A DNA stretch of 64,000 bases from Parasphingorhabdus flavimaris (GCF_013371215.1 NZ_JABWMH010000003.1:62001-126000), one strand, 5' to 3'. Shown: positions 1-8,812, counted from the stretch's first letter. A program made the numbers and translations. The notes: generated by a model from the sequence alone, not told the origin.

Positions 1-1
1 G

Positions 2-325
2 GCGCTGATCCGGCTGCAGGCTTTTACAACAAATAATGCCGCCGAGCTGGAATTGCGCGTCGTCGCGCAATCGGTGGTCCGCAACCGGGCGGTCGAGCTG
101 CTGACCGATCCGCGCCCGCCCAGCCTCGGTGATAGCAGCGGCGAGGAGCAGAATGGTGGTCTCGACTGGACCTGGACGCAAAGCGCGCGGCTGACCGACG
201 AGGGGCAATTTGTGCAGGTCGATATCATCGCCCGGGAAAAGCTGAGCGGCGCGCCTGCGTCGCTGACCATATTGAGGCCGGCGGGGATGTTGCTCGAAGC
301 CAACGCCCCATTGCCCGCGAACTAA
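2..325 (+). CDS. Type II secretion minor pseudopilin GspI-like, C-terminal part
   Basis: The reading frame is open from the left edge, so the N-terminal prepilin peptide and first helix are outside the window. About 107 residues remain. The pattern of a hydrophobic helix followed by A-x-S-V-V-R-N-R-A-V-E-L, a Pro/Gly-rich turn, and a short beta region with G-L-D-W-T-W-T resembles the C-terminal half of GspI pseudopilins, which sit at the tip of the periplasmic pseudopilus of type II secretion. No gspJ or gspK follows on this strand: the next gene, purU, points the other way. Assignment is from recalled family pattern, so it is tentative. Confidence 0.55.
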   Translation, partial: ALIRLQAFTTNNAAELELRVVAQSVVRNRAVELLTDPRPPSLGDSSGEEQNGGLDWTWTQSARLTDEGQFVQVDIIAREKLSGAPASLTILRPAGMLLEANAPLPAN

Positions 326-340
326 TATCCGCAAACGTCT

Positions 341-1201
341 CTAGCGGAACACCACTGTCCGGTTGCCGTTGAGCAATATCCGCCGCTCGCCTGCCCATTT
401 TACCGCCTTGGCCAGAACCTGCGCCTCGATGTCGCGGCCGATCCGGATCATTTCCTCGACGCTGGCGCGATGGTCGACCCGTTCGACCGCCTGTTCGATG
501 ATCGGACCCTCGTCGAGGTCGGCGCTGACAAAATGGGCGGTCGCGCCGATCAGCTTGACGCCGCGCTCATGCGCCCGGTGATAGGGTTTTGCGCCCTTGA
601 AGCCGGGGAGGAAGCTGTGATGGATGTTGATGCAGCGACCGGCCAGTTTCGCGCTGAGATCGTCGGACAATATCTGCATATAGCGGGCAAGGATCAGATA
701 GTCGGCCTCTCCCGCGTCCATCACATTCAGGATAGCCTGTTCCTGTTCCGCGCGATTGCCGGCGGTTACCGGCAAATGGTGGAACGGCACGTCATGCCAT
801 TCGGTCAGGTCGCGTAGGCTCTCGTGATTGCTGACCACGCCGACAATATTGACCGGCAATCCGCCTGTCTTCCAGCGATGGAGCAGGTCGTTGAGGCAGT
901 GGCTGCCCTTCGATACCGCGATCACGACATTGGGCTTTTCCGCCCCGCTGACCAGAGTCCATTCGAGCGCATATCGCTCTCCGACCAGCGAAAATCTCTC
1001 GCGAAGCGCATCGAGGCCGGCCGGAAATCTCTCGCCCGCGCCCTGGAACTCGACTCGCATGAAAAAACGGTCCTGCTCGAGATCGGCATATTGCTGGCTG
1101 TCGAGAATGAAGCCGTCATGCTCGGCCAGAAATCCGGCCACGGCGGCCACCAGGCCGACCCGGTCTTCTGCGGTGAAGGTAAGAATATAGTTTTCTGTCA
1201 T
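341..1201 (-). CDS. purU: Formyltetrahydrofolate deformylase
   Basis: The product of 286 residues hydrolyses 10-formyl-tetrahydrofolate to formate and tetrahydrofolate in the cytoplasm, balancing one-carbon pools and supplying formate for PurT-type purine synthesis. An N-terminal ACT domain (about 5-80) starts ENYILTFTAEDRVGLVAAV. The formyltransferase domain follows, with VVSNHESL, the catalytic-region motif INIHHSFLPGFKGAKPY and the ADLDEGPIIEQ segment. Length matches the family (about 280-290). The ATG at 1201 is chosen because the ACT domain begins there and AAAAGG lies upstream; the frame stays open further upstream but only antisense to pgl, which is a shadow. Confidence 0.95.
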   Translation of the reverse strand: MTENYILTFTAEDRVGLVAAVAGFLAEHDGFILDSQQYADLEQDRFFMRVEFQGAGERFPAGLDALRERFSLVGERYALEWTLVSGAEKPNVVIAVSKGSHCLNDLLHRWKTGGLPVNIVGVVSNHESLRDLTEWHDVPFHHLPVTAGNRAEQEQAILNVMDAGEADYLILARYMQILSDDLSAKLAGRCINIHHSFLPGFKGAKPYHRAHERGVKLIGATAHFVSADLDEGPIIEQAVERVDHRASVEEMIRIGRDIEAQVLAKAVKWAGERRILLNGNRTVVFR

Positions 1202-1327
1202 ATGGATATCGCCTTTTCGGCCCCCAATTGGCCCAAAGTGGAGAATTTTAAAAGCGGGATTTACCCTTGTGCTGAGGTCTGCAGCGATTAGAAGCGCGGA
1301 AGACTTGATAGAGATCTGGATATCGCG

Positions 1328-2077
1328 ATGAGCAAACTCGAAGACGCATTGGAAAATTTTGACCTGGACGACCTGCCGGAAGACGAGGAATCGATGCTCG
1401 AATGGTGGGATTTCGATGACGCCGACGAGATGGTCGATGCGGTCGCCGGAGATATCCAGTTCATCATCGAGAGCGCGCTTGATGCGCGCGGCGACGCCTT
1501 GCTGGCCTTGCCCGCCAGCGAGGAAGCCTTGCCGGTCCTCGAGGCTCTGGCAGAAAAGCCGATCAAGTGGAAATATGTCACAATCATCCCGACCGACGAT
1601 CTTCTGATTCCACTCGACGATCCGCGCAGCCATGCCAAGAAGCTGGCGCAATTGTTTCTGACGCGCGGCGCGCGGGTGCTGCCACTGGCGCCCGATCACG
1701 ACGATTATCATATGGCCGGCGCCGCTGCCGATGCCCGGCTGCGCGACACAAAATGGCCGGCCGATCTCGTCTGGCTCGGCATGGGTGAGGGCGGCAGCAC
1801 CGCCGGCATCATGGAAAGCGCCGATCTGGAAGAAGCGCTTGACGGCCCGCCGGAAAGACTGGCGGTTGGCCTGCTCCCCGAAGGTGGCGATACGCCGCTG
1901 GTTACGCTGACCAAGGCCGCCATCTGCGAAGCGCGGACGGTGATGGTCCTGCTCAAGGGCGCTGCCAACCAGACGCTGCTCGAGCAGGAAATCGAACAGG
2001 GCGCGACAAGCATGACCCCGATCGGCCGGATTTTCGCCGATCTGACCGTACCGGTGGATATTTACGTCGAAAATTAG
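1328..2077 (+). CDS. pgl: 6-phosphogluconolactonase (SugarP-isomerase family)
   Basis: The 249-residue product matches the DevB/SOL type of 6-phosphogluconolactonase, which hydrolyses 6-phosphogluconolactone to 6-phosphogluconate in the oxidative pentose phosphate and Entner-Doudoroff routes. Seen are an acidic N-terminus, a region reading WKYVTIIPTDDLLIPLDDPRSHAKKL that matches the W-x-x-V-x-x-x-x-x-D-x-R core, and the D-L-V-W-L-G-M-G-E-G-G-S-T-A substrate-loop motif (about 150-165). It is divergent from purU over a 126-bp gap. No zwf or edd gene lies in the window, so it appears to stand alone. Confidence 0.85.
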   Translation: MSKLEDALENFDLDDLPEDEESMLEWWDFDDADEMVDAVAGDIQFIIESALDARGDALLALPASEEALPVLEALAEKPIKWKYVTIIPTDDLLIPLDDPRSHAKKLAQLFLTRGARVLPLAPDHDDYHMAGAAADARLRDTKWPADLVWLGMGEGGSTAGIMESADLEEALDGPPERLAVGLLPEGGDTPLVTLTKAAICEARTVMVLLKGAANQTLLEQEIEQGATSMTPIGRIFADLTVPVDIYVEN

Positions 2078-2122
2078 AGGGTGTTGCCGATTTCTATCGC
2101 TGGTCGCTGTGACTATCGATTG

Positions 2123-2143
2123 ATTTAACTGTTCGATTAAACC
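2123..2143. promoter_or_regulatory. Operator-like site A, upstream of the acyl-CoA ligase operon
   Basis: An imperfect palindrome with half-site TTTAA on each side lies 62 bp before the ligase ATG. Read on the minus strand it has the form TTTAATCG-N2-CAGTTAAA and is identical at 19 of 21 positions to site B at 6626-6646 upstream of the thiolase gene, in opposite orientation. A binding site for a TetR-family regulator, possibly the one at 9720-10349, is inferred. Confidence 0.5.
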
Positions 2144-2205
2144 ATGGTGCTGCAATTGCGAATCGCCAGAACAAGGCGATCGTCCAATTGGAGAGCGCCT
2201 GAACT

Positions 2206-3735
2206 ATGCATCCTTATCTGCACGCACAGAAAAACCCCGACAAACCTGCCGTCATCATGGCTGGCTCCGGCGAAATCATCACTTATGGTAAGCTCGACAG
2301 CCGCTCCAACCAGGTTGCCCAGCTTTACCGCTCCCGCGGCCTGCAGATCGGCGATACCGTCGCGATTTGCATGGAAAACCACCCGGAATTTTTCCCCGTC
2401 ACCTGGGGATCGCAGCGCTCCGGCCTGTTTCAGGTCGCGATTTCCAACCGGCTGACCGCCGAGGAAGTCGGCTATATCCTGAAGGACTCCGGGGCCAAGC
2501 TGCTGATCGGCAGCCAGCAGATGCTGCCGATACTCGATCAGGTGCGCACTTCGAATCCCGATGTCGCTCAGCTGGTATTTGGTGCCGGGGACGAGCGGAA
2601 CATGGATGATGCGCTAGCATCGATGCCGTCTACGCCGATTGCCGATGAGCGCGCGGGTATCGACATGCTCTATTCGTCCGGTACCACCGGCCAGCCCAAG
2701 GGCGTCAAACTGCCTTTACCGGAAGACGAGGATATCGCAGGGCCGAACGGCGTCGCCGGACTCGCGCAGATGATTTTCGGCTTTCATGAAGATTGTGTCT
2801 ATCTGTCTCCCGCGCCGCTCTATCATGCGGCCCCCTTGCGCTGGAATGTCGCGGTACAGGCGCTGGGCGGTACCAGCATCATCATGGAAAAATTTGATCC
2901 CGAGCGGGCGCTGCAACTGATCGAGCAGTATAAATGCGATGTCGGCCAGTTTGTGCCGACCCATTTTGTCCGGATGCTGAAGCTGCCCGAAGAAGTTCGC
3001 ACCAAATATGATGTGTCGTCGATCAAGAGCGCGGTGCATGCCGCTGCCCCGGTACCGGTTCCGATCAAGGAAGCGATGATCAAATGGTGGGGGCCGGTGC
3101 TCAACGAATATTATGCCGGGACCGAAGGCAATGGCTTTGTCTTTTGCAACAGCGAAGGCTGGATGGGGCACAAGGGTACGGTCGGTCAGCCGATCAATTG
3201 CGTGGTCCATATATGTGATGAAAACGGGGAAGAGGTTCCGGTCGGTGAAGAAGGCCAGATCTATTTCGAGAGTGGCTCCAAATTCGAATATCATAATGAT
3301 CCCGAGAAAACCAAGGCGGCGACCCACCCCAGGGGCTGGACCTCGCTCGGTGATGTCGGCAAACTGGACGAGGACGGTTTCCTCTATCTGACCGACCGCA
3401 AGAGCTTCATGATCATTTCCGGCGGGGTGAATATCTATCCGCAGGAAATCGAGAATCTGCTGGTCACCCATGACAAGGTCGCGGACGCAGCGGTTATCGG
3501 CGCGCCGGACGAGGATATGGGCGAGAAGGTGGTAGCCGTGGTGCAGCCGATGGATATGGCCGATGCCGGGCCGGAGCTTGCGCAGGAACTGGAAGCTTTC
3601 CTCCGCCAGTCGCTCTCCGGGGTCAAGATTCCGCGGCGGATCGACTTCCGCGCCGAACTGCCGCGTCACGCGACCGGCAAGCTCTACAAGCGGCTGTTGC
3701 GCGATGAATATTGGAATAAGCAGAAAGCGGGATAG
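2206..3735 (+). CDS. Acyl-CoA synthetase (AMP-forming ligase)
   Basis: The 509-residue protein should activate a carboxylic acid to its CoA thioester with ATP through an acyl-adenylate. The AMP-binding P-loop YSSGTTGQPKG is at 156-166, the A5-like motif NEYYAGTEGNG and the A8 motif DRKSFMIISGGVNIYPQEIE follow, and the catalytic lysine of the C-terminal domain is K492 in RHATGKLYKRLL. It starts an apparent operon with the P450 gene four bases downstream. This gene order suggests activation of the carboxylate of a hydrophobic substrate. It belongs to the fatty-acid/cyclic-acid ligase group; the substrate is not readable. An operator-like palindrome precedes it. Confidence 0.9.
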   Translation: MHPYLHAQKNPDKPAVIMAGSGEIITYGKLDSRSNQVAQLYRSRGLQIGDTVAICMENHPEFFPVTWGSQRSGLFQVAISNRLTAEEVGYILKDSGAKLLIGSQQMLPILDQVRTSNPDVAQLVFGAGDERNMDDALASMPSTPIADERAGIDMLYSSGTTGQPKGVKLPLPEDEDIAGPNGVAGLAQMIFGFHEDCVYLSPAPLYHAAPLRWNVAVQALGGTSIIMEKFDPERALQLIEQYKCDVGQFVPTHFVRMLKLPEEVRTKYDVSSIKSAVHAAAPVPVPIKEAMIKWWGPVLNEYYAGTEGNGFVFCNSEGWMGHKGTVGQPINCVVHICDENGEEVPVGEEGQIYFESGSKFEYHNDPEKTKAATHPRGWTSLGDVGKLDEDGFLYLTDRKSFMIISGGVNIYPQEIENLLVTHDKVADAAVIGAPDEDMGEKVVAVVQPMDMADAGPELAQELEAFLRQSLSGVKIPRRIDFRAELPRHATGKLYKRLLRDEYWNKQKAG

Positions 3736-3739
3736 TCTG

Positions 3740-5038
3740 ATGGCTACACAAGCAGAACCGAGACTGACGGGTGAAGAGGCGCTGGCGATTGTCGACCCCG
3801 CCAATTATGTCGACTGGGACAGTCTGCTCGACCGCTTTGACGCGCTCCGTCGCAAAACGCCGGTGGTGCGGGTGGTCAATGACGAAGTCCACGATCCGTT
3901 CTGGCTGGTCACCAGCTATGACGACGTGATGCGGGTCAGCAAGGATAACAAGCTGTTCCTCAACAGTCCGCGCAGTATCACATTCAGTGACAAGAACAGC
4001 GGCGCTTTTGTCAAATCGATCACTGGCGGCGACCCGAATCTGGTGCGTTCGCTGGTCGCGCTTGATGCCCCGATCCATCCCCAGTATCGCCGGTTGACCC
4101 AAGACTGGTTCATGCCGAAAAACCTGCGCAAGATGGAAGACGAGATCAGGGCACTGGCCAAGGTCACGGTCGACCGGCTGGTCGACGCGGGCGGCGAGGC
4201 CGATTTCGTGCCATTGGTGTCCGCGCCCTATCCGCTGCACGTGGTGATGCAGATATTGGGTGTGCCGGAAGCCGACGAACAAAGGATGCTGTTTCTCACC
4301 CAGCAGATGTTCGGCGGACAGGACGAGGATCTCAACAAGTCCGGCATGGCCAATATGACGCCGGAGCAGGTCATGCAGCTGGTGGTCGGTGCCGTTGCCG
4401 ACTTTGAGGCCTATTTTGCCAAGCTGACCCAGGAAAAGCGCGCCAATCCTACCGACGATGTCGCGAGCGTGATCGCCAATGCGAAAGTGGATGGCGCGCA
4501 TCTCAGCGACCGCGACATGGCGGGCTATTATATCATTCTGGCCGCTGCCGGCCATGATACGACTTCGGCCTCCACCGCGGGCGCGATGCTGGCACTGGCC
4601 CGCGACCCCGAACAATTTGCCCGACTCAAGGCCGACCGCGACCTGTTGCCCGGCATTGTCGAGGAAGCGATCCGCTGGACCACACCGGTGCAGCATTTCA
4701 TGCGCACCGCAGCCGAAGACACCGAACTGGGCGGCCAGAAGATCGCCAAGGACGACTGGCTGATGATCAGCTATATTGCGGCCAATCATGACGAGAGCAT
4801 ATTCCCCGAGCCGCGCAAGTTCGATGCGAGCCGCTCGCCCAACCGGCATCTGTCCTTCGGCGCGGGCGCGCACCAGTGCCTTGGCCTGCATCTGGCGAGA
4901 CTGGAAATGAAGATATTGTTCAACGAGCTGCTCGACCGGATCGAGACGCTGGAACTGGCAGGCGAGCCGAAACGTGCAAAATCAACCTTTGTCGGCGGGC
5001 TGAAAACCCTGCCGATCCGCTTCAGCCTGTCAAAATGA
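3740..5038 (+). CDS. Cytochrome P450 monooxygenase
   Basis: A soluble bacterial class I P450 of 432 residues. The I-helix oxygen-binding motif AGHDT is at 270-274, the K-helix ExxR is E309-A-I-R312, and the haem loop FGAGAHQCLG carries the ligand Cys380. These residues are intact, so it should be active. It lies 4 bp after the acyl-CoA ligase, which indicates coupling. P450s in such clusters hydroxylate a terminal methyl or ring carbon of steroids, terpenes or alkanes. No ferredoxin or reductase gene is present in the window, so its electron donors must be encoded elsewhere. The ATG at 3740 is preferred because the frame upstream overlaps the ligase. Confidence 0.93.
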   Translation: MATQAEPRLTGEEALAIVDPANYVDWDSLLDRFDALRRKTPVVRVVNDEVHDPFWLVTSYDDVMRVSKDNKLFLNSPRSITFSDKNSGAFVKSITGGDPNLVRSLVALDAPIHPQYRRLTQDWFMPKNLRKMEDEIRALAKVTVDRLVDAGGEADFVPLVSAPYPLHVVMQILGVPEADEQRMLFLTQQMFGGQDEDLNKSGMANMTPEQVMQLVVGAVADFEAYFAKLTQEKRANPTDDVASVIANAKVDGAHLSDRDMAGYYIILAAAGHDTTSASTAGAMLALARDPEQFARLKADRDLLPGIVEEAIRWTTPVQHFMRTAAEDTELGGQKIAKDDWLMISYIAANHDESIFPEPRKFDASRSPNRHLSFGAGAHQCLGLHLARLEMKILFNELLDRIETLELAGEPKRAKSTFVGGLKTLPIRFSLSK

Positions 5039-5112
5039 ATGAAGCGCGTGCCCTTGTAATAGCGTATAGACGACTCAAGTAGAAACGAACGGCAGTCCCA
5101 AAGGAGAGCGAA

Positions 5113-6543
5113 ATGGTTACCCAATATAAAAATCTGATCAACGGCGAGATGGTCGGCACATCTGAAGTGCTGGACGTCATCAACCCGGCCAATGAGGAAG
5201 TCATCGGCCAGGTTCCCGCCTGCGGCGAAGCGGAGCTCAATAATGCGGTGTCTGCTGCGCGCGCTGCTTTCAAGACCTGGTCGAAAACACCGATCGAGGA
5301 TCGCCGCAAAGTTGTGCAGGCCATCGCCGGCGTGATCAACGAGAATAATGACGAGCTGTTCCGCCTGCTCACCGCAGAGCAGGGCAAGCCCCATGCGCAG
5401 GCCCAGGGCGAGATTGCCGGTGCCGCCTATATGGCCGGTTCGCAGGCGACTCTCGACATGGACGACGAGATCAACGAGGATACGGAACAGCGGCTCAGCC
5501 GTACTCGCCGGGTGCCCGTCGGTGTCGTCGGCGGCATCGTGCCATGGAATTTTCCGGTGATGATGGCGGTGCAGAAAATCGCTCCGGCTCTCTTGTCCGG
5601 TTGCACGATCGTGCTCAAGCCGTCCCCGTTCACGCCGTTGACCACCCTGCGTCTGGCAGAACTGATCAAGGATGTCGCTCCGGCTGGTGTCGTCAACATC
5701 ATTACCGGCGAAGACAGCCTCGGTCCGTTGATCACGTCACATCCCGATATCGACAAGATCACCTTCACCGGCTCGACCGCGACCGGCAAGAAGATCATGG
5801 AAGGCGCATCGAAGGATCTCAAGCGGATCACGCTGGAACTGGGCGGCAATGACGCCTCGATCGTCCTGCCCGACGCCAATGTGGAAAAGGTTGCCGAGCA
5901 ATTGTTCTGGTCCAGCTTTACCAACGCCGGACAGATCTGTGTCGCGGCGAAGCGCATCTATATCCACGAGGATATTTATGACGAGCTCAGCGCTGCGATC
6001 GCCGCCTATGCCAAGAATGTAAAGGTCGGTGACGGCTCCCAGCAGGGTACCGCGGTTGGTCCGGTCCAGAACAAGAAGCAATATGAGCGGGTGCTCGAAC
6101 TGGTGCAGGATGCCAAGGATAACGGCTATAAGTTTCTGGTCGGTGGCGATCAGAAAGAGGAAGGCATTCCTGGCTATTATGTGCCGATCACGATCCTCGA
6201 CAACCCGCCGGAAGATGCGCGGATTGTCGCCGAGGAACAATTCGGCCCGGTCATGCCGCTGATGAAATTCAGCACCACCGACGAAGCGATCAGCCGCGCC
6301 AATGCCAGTGAATATGGTCTTGCCGGCGCTGTCTGGACCGCCAATCCCGACGAGGGTGTCCGGGTTGCCGAACAGCTCGAAACCGGCACCGTGTGGGTCA
6401 ATGAATTTCTCCACCTGTCGCCGTTCGCTCCCTTTGGCGGCCATAAACAGTCCGGCTTCGGTGCCGAATATGGCAAGGAAGGCCTGCTCGAGTTCACCTA
6501 TCCACAGGTGATCACGGTCAAGAAAGACAATGTGCCTGCCTGA
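5113..6543 (+). CDS. NAD(P)-dependent aldehyde dehydrogenase
   Basis: A complete ALDH-superfamily enzyme of 476 residues that oxidises an aldehyde to a carboxylate. The catalytic set is visible: N146 in PWNFP, E242 in LELGGN and nucleophile C276 in NAGQICVAAK; the NAD-binding FTGSTATGK is near 218. A good ribosome site, AAAGGAGAG, precedes the ATG. It is 74 bp behind the P450 and is followed by a strong terminator, so it closes the ligase-P450-ALDH operon. A plausible role is oxidation of the aldehyde formed after P450 hydroxylation, giving the acid that the ligase activates; this is inferred from order only. Confidence 0.92.
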   Translation: MVTQYKNLINGEMVGTSEVLDVINPANEEVIGQVPACGEAELNNAVSAARAAFKTWSKTPIEDRRKVVQAIAGVINENNDELFRLLTAEQGKPHAQAQGEIAGAAYMAGSQATLDMDDEINEDTEQRLSRTRRVPVGVVGGIVPWNFPVMMAVQKIAPALLSGCTIVLKPSPFTPLTTLRLAELIKDVAPAGVVNIITGEDSLGPLITSHPDIDKITFTGSTATGKKIMEGASKDLKRITLELGGNDASIVLPDANVEKVAEQLFWSSFTNAGQICVAAKRIYIHEDIYDELSAAIAAYAKNVKVGDGSQQGTAVGPVQNKKQYERVLELVQDAKDNGYKFLVGGDQKEEGIPGYYVPITILDNPPEDARIVAEEQFGPVMPLMKFSTTDEAISRANASEYGLAGAVWTANPDEGVRVAEQLETGTVWVNEFLHLSPFAPFGGHKQSGFGAEYGKEGLLEFTYPQVITVKKDNVPA

Positions 6544-6564
6544 TCCGGCACACCACCAGAATTG

Positions 6565-6603
6565 AAAAAGCCGGTTATCACGATGGTGATGACCGGCTTT
6601 TTT
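6565..6603 (+). terminator. Rho-independent terminator after the aldehyde dehydrogenase
   Basis: An 11-bp stem (CCGGTTATCAC pairing with GTGATGACCGG, one G-U pair) closes a GATG loop. It is flanked by an A-run and followed by TTTTTT. It separates the ligase-P450-ALDH operon from the thiolase gene, which has its own operator-like site. Confidence 0.88.
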
Positions 6604-6625
6604 CATTTGACGCTAAGCTCCCGGC

Positions 6626-6646
6626 GGTTTAATCGGTCAGTTAAAT
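6626..6646. promoter_or_regulatory. Operator-like site B, upstream of the thiolase gene
   Basis: This has the same motif as site A (TTTAATCG-N2-CAGTTAAA), 34 bp before the thiolase start codon. Nineteen of 21 bases agree with site A read on its opposite strand. Both are close enough to the start codons to overlap promoters, which suggests repression by one local regulator. Confidence 0.5.
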
Positions 6647-6679
6647 TATGGATTCTTACTTTGCTGAAGGAGCAATAAA

Positions 6680-7852
6680 ATGGCAGTAGCTTATATCGTA
6701 GATGCGGTCCGTACCGCTGGAGGCCGTCGCGGTGGTCGTTTGGCCGGAATCCATGCAGTGGATCTGGGCGCTGCCACATTGAACGCGATTGCTGAGCGCA
6801 ATGATTTCGACCCGAGCGCGATCGAAGACGTGATCACCGGCTGCGTCATGCAGGGCGGCGAGCAGGCCGGCGACGTTGGCCGCAATGCGGTTCTCGCGTC
6901 CAACCTCCCGGACAGCATTCCTTCGGTTTCGATCGATCGCCAGTGCGGTTCCTCGCAGCAGTCGATCCAGTTCGCGGCGCAGGGCGTCATGTCCGGCACC
7001 CAGGATATGGTCCTGGCACACGGTATCGAAAGCATGACCCGGGTCCCGATGGGATCGACGTTCAAATTGTTCAAGGACGCCGGACTCGGCTCGAACAAGT
7101 CGGAAGGCCTCGAGAAAGCCTATCCTGGCATCCAGTTCAGCCAGTTCATGGGCGCCGAAATGCTGGTCAAGAAGCACGGCTTCAACCGCGACGATCTCGA
7201 CCAGTTCGCCCTGGAAAGCCATCAGAAGGCGATCAGGGCCACCGAAGCCGGCGCGTTTGACAACGAGATTGTCGGCGTGAAAATCCAGACACCGGAAGGC
7301 GACGACGTCCATAAGGTCGATGAAGGCATCCGCTTTGATGCAACCAAGGAAAGCATCGGCAGCGTGAAAGTGCTGCAGGAAGGCGGCGCGATTACCGCTG
7401 CCAATGCCAGCCAGATTTGCGACGGGTCGAGCGCGGTGCTGGTCTGTTCCGAACAGGCGCTGAAAGACCATGGCCTGACCCCGCGCGCGCGGATCGTGAA
7501 CCTTACGGTTACCGCCGGTGATCCGGTGATCATGCTCGAAGAGCCCCTGTTCGCGACCGACCGCGCCCTGCAGCGCGCCGGCATGAATATCGGCGATATC
7601 GATCTCTACGAAGTGAACGAAGCTTTTGCACCGGTTCCACTTGCATGGCTCAAGCATGTCGGTGCCGACCGTGACAAGATCAACGTCAATGGCGGCGCGA
7701 TCGCTCTTGGCCACCCGCTTGGTGCGTCCGGTACCAAATTGATGGCGACCCTGCTCAATGCCATGGAATCCCGCGGCAGCAAATACGGCTTGCAGACGAT
7801 GTGCGAAGGCGGCGGGCAGGCGAACGTAACGATCATCGAGCGTCTCGGTTAA
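6680..7852 (+). CDS. Acetyl-CoA acyltransferase (thiolase)
   Basis: A 390-residue thiolase of the FadA/degradative type that cleaves a 3-ketoacyl-CoA with CoA. The acylated nucleophile is C89 in DRQCGSSQQ, the general-base region reads NGGAIALGHPLGASG, and the second catalytic cysteine is C375 in TMCEGGGQAN. The oxyanion/substrate motif NEAFAPVPLAW is also present. A strong ribosome site (GAAGGAG) precedes the ATG. It is followed by an SDR dehydrogenase gene, consistent with the last steps of a beta-oxidation cycle. Confidence 0.93.
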   Translation: MAVAYIVDAVRTAGGRRGGRLAGIHAVDLGAATLNAIAERNDFDPSAIEDVITGCVMQGGEQAGDVGRNAVLASNLPDSIPSVSIDRQCGSSQQSIQFAAQGVMSGTQDMVLAHGIESMTRVPMGSTFKLFKDAGLGSNKSEGLEKAYPGIQFSQFMGAEMLVKKHGFNRDDLDQFALESHQKAIRATEAGAFDNEIVGVKIQTPEGDDVHKVDEGIRFDATKESIGSVKVLQEGGAITAANASQICDGSSAVLVCSEQALKDHGLTPRARIVNLTVTAGDPVIMLEEPLFATDRALQRAGMNIGDIDLYEVNEAFAPVPLAWLKHVGADRDKINVNGGAIALGHPLGASGTKLMATLLNAMESRGSKYGLQTMCEGGGQANVTIIERLG

Positions 7853-7862
7853 ATTAAACATC

Positions 7863-7944
7863 TCGTCATCCTGAACTTGTTTCAGGATCTCGTGCCGCAT
7901 GGCGCAGGCCCGCGAGGGGTCCTGAAACAAGTTCAGGATGACGA
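7863..7944. repeat. Palindromic repeat with 25-bp perfect inverted arms
   Basis: Left arm 7863-7887 and right arm 7920-7944 are exact reverse complements over 25 bases and are separated by 32 bp. The arms carry TCATCCTGAACTTG, a short interspersed repeat I recall from sphingomonad genomes. It lies in the 114-bp gap between the thiolase and SDR genes, ends 22 bp before the SDR start codon, and would fold into a strong hairpin in the transcript. Confidence 0.9.
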
Positions 7945-7966
7945 ATAAAAGAAGAAAGACAAGAAT

Positions 7967-8749
7967 ATGGAACTCAACAGCAATATTTCAGCGGTCATCA
8001 CCGGCGGCGCATCCGGCCTCGGCGCGGCAACCGCCCGCCGTCTCGCTGCCAAGGGCGTCAAGGTCGCCCTGTTCGACCTCAACGAGGAAAAGGGCGAAGC
8101 ACTGGCATCCGAACTCGGCGGCGTTTTCTGCAAGGTCAATGTCACCGAGGACGAGAGCGTCGACGCCGGTTTTGAAAAGGCACGCGCCGCCAATGGCCAG
8201 GAACGCATCCTTGTGAACTGCGCCGGGATCGGCAACGCGATCAAGACCGTCAGCCGCTCCAAGGAAGACGGATCGATCAAGCATTTCCCGCTCGATGCCT
8301 TCAACTTCGTCATCCAGGTCAATCTGGTCGGCACCTTCCGTTGCATCGCCAAATCGGCGGCCGGCATGCTGACCCTCGACCCGCTTGCTGACGGTGATCG
8401 CGGCGCGATGGTCAACACCGCTTCGGTTGCGGCCGAAGACGGCCAGATCGGCCAGGCGGCCTATTCCGCTTCCAAGGGCGGCGTTGTCGGCATGACCCTG
8501 CCGATCGCACGCGACCTGTCCCGCGAAGGCATCCGTCTCAATACCATCCTGCCCGGCATTTTTGATACGCCGCTGCTCGCTGGTGCGCCGCAGAATGTCC
8601 GCGATGCGCTGGGCGCAATGGTCCCGCATCCGCCGCGCCTCGGCCAGCCGGACGAATATGCCGCACTCGCGATGTGCATGATCGAGACGCAATATTTCAA
8701 CGGCGAAGATGTCCGTCTCGATGGCGCCATCCGGATGGCACCGCGCTAA
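7967..8749 (+). CDS. SDR dehydrogenase, 3-hydroxyacyl-CoA dehydrogenase type II-like
   Basis: A 260-residue classical short-chain dehydrogenase. The cofactor motif TGGASGLG is at about 12-19, NCAGIG at about 85, the catalytic serine lies in NTASVAAEDG and the YxxxK is YSASK. The overall pattern, with A-x-x-L-x-x-L/V-F-D-L-N and the long insert near residues 95-110, resembles mitochondrial HSD10/type II 3-hydroxyacyl-CoA dehydrogenases, which act on branched or ring-derived hydroxyacyl-CoA. It is placed between thiolase and enoyl-CoA hydratase, matching a beta-oxidation step. A terminator follows 14 bp after the stop. Confidence 0.88.
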   Translation: MELNSNISAVITGGASGLGAATARRLAAKGVKVALFDLNEEKGEALASELGGVFCKVNVTEDESVDAGFEKARAANGQERILVNCAGIGNAIKTVSRSKEDGSIKHFPLDAFNFVIQVNLVGTFRCIAKSAAGMLTLDPLADGDRGAMVNTASVAAEDGQIGQAAYSASKGGVVGMTLPIARDLSREGIRLNTILPGIFDTPLLAGAPQNVRDALGAMVPHPPRLGQPDEYAALAMCMIETQYFNGEDVRLDGAIRMAPR

Positions 8750-8763
8750 AAAACCCAACCATC

Positions 8764-8793
8764 AAGGGCTGCGAGAAACTCGCGGCCCTTTTT
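8764..8793 (+). terminator. Rho-independent terminator between SDR and enoyl-CoA hydratase
   Basis: The arms AAGGGC-T-GCGAG and CTCGC-G-GCCCTT enclose an AAA loop and run into TTTTT. The T-run ends only 20 bp before the hydratase start, so it excludes the TTG at 8792 as a sensible start and could uncouple or attenuate the downstream genes. Confidence 0.85.
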
Positions 8794-8812
8794 GTATCTG
8801 ATGGAGAAGCCC

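Noticed and set aside
341-2155. PurU with a long N-terminal extension to 2155
   Set aside because: The extra sequence is antisense to pgl and has no recognisable domain; PurU of 286 residues has the expected length and its own ribosome site.
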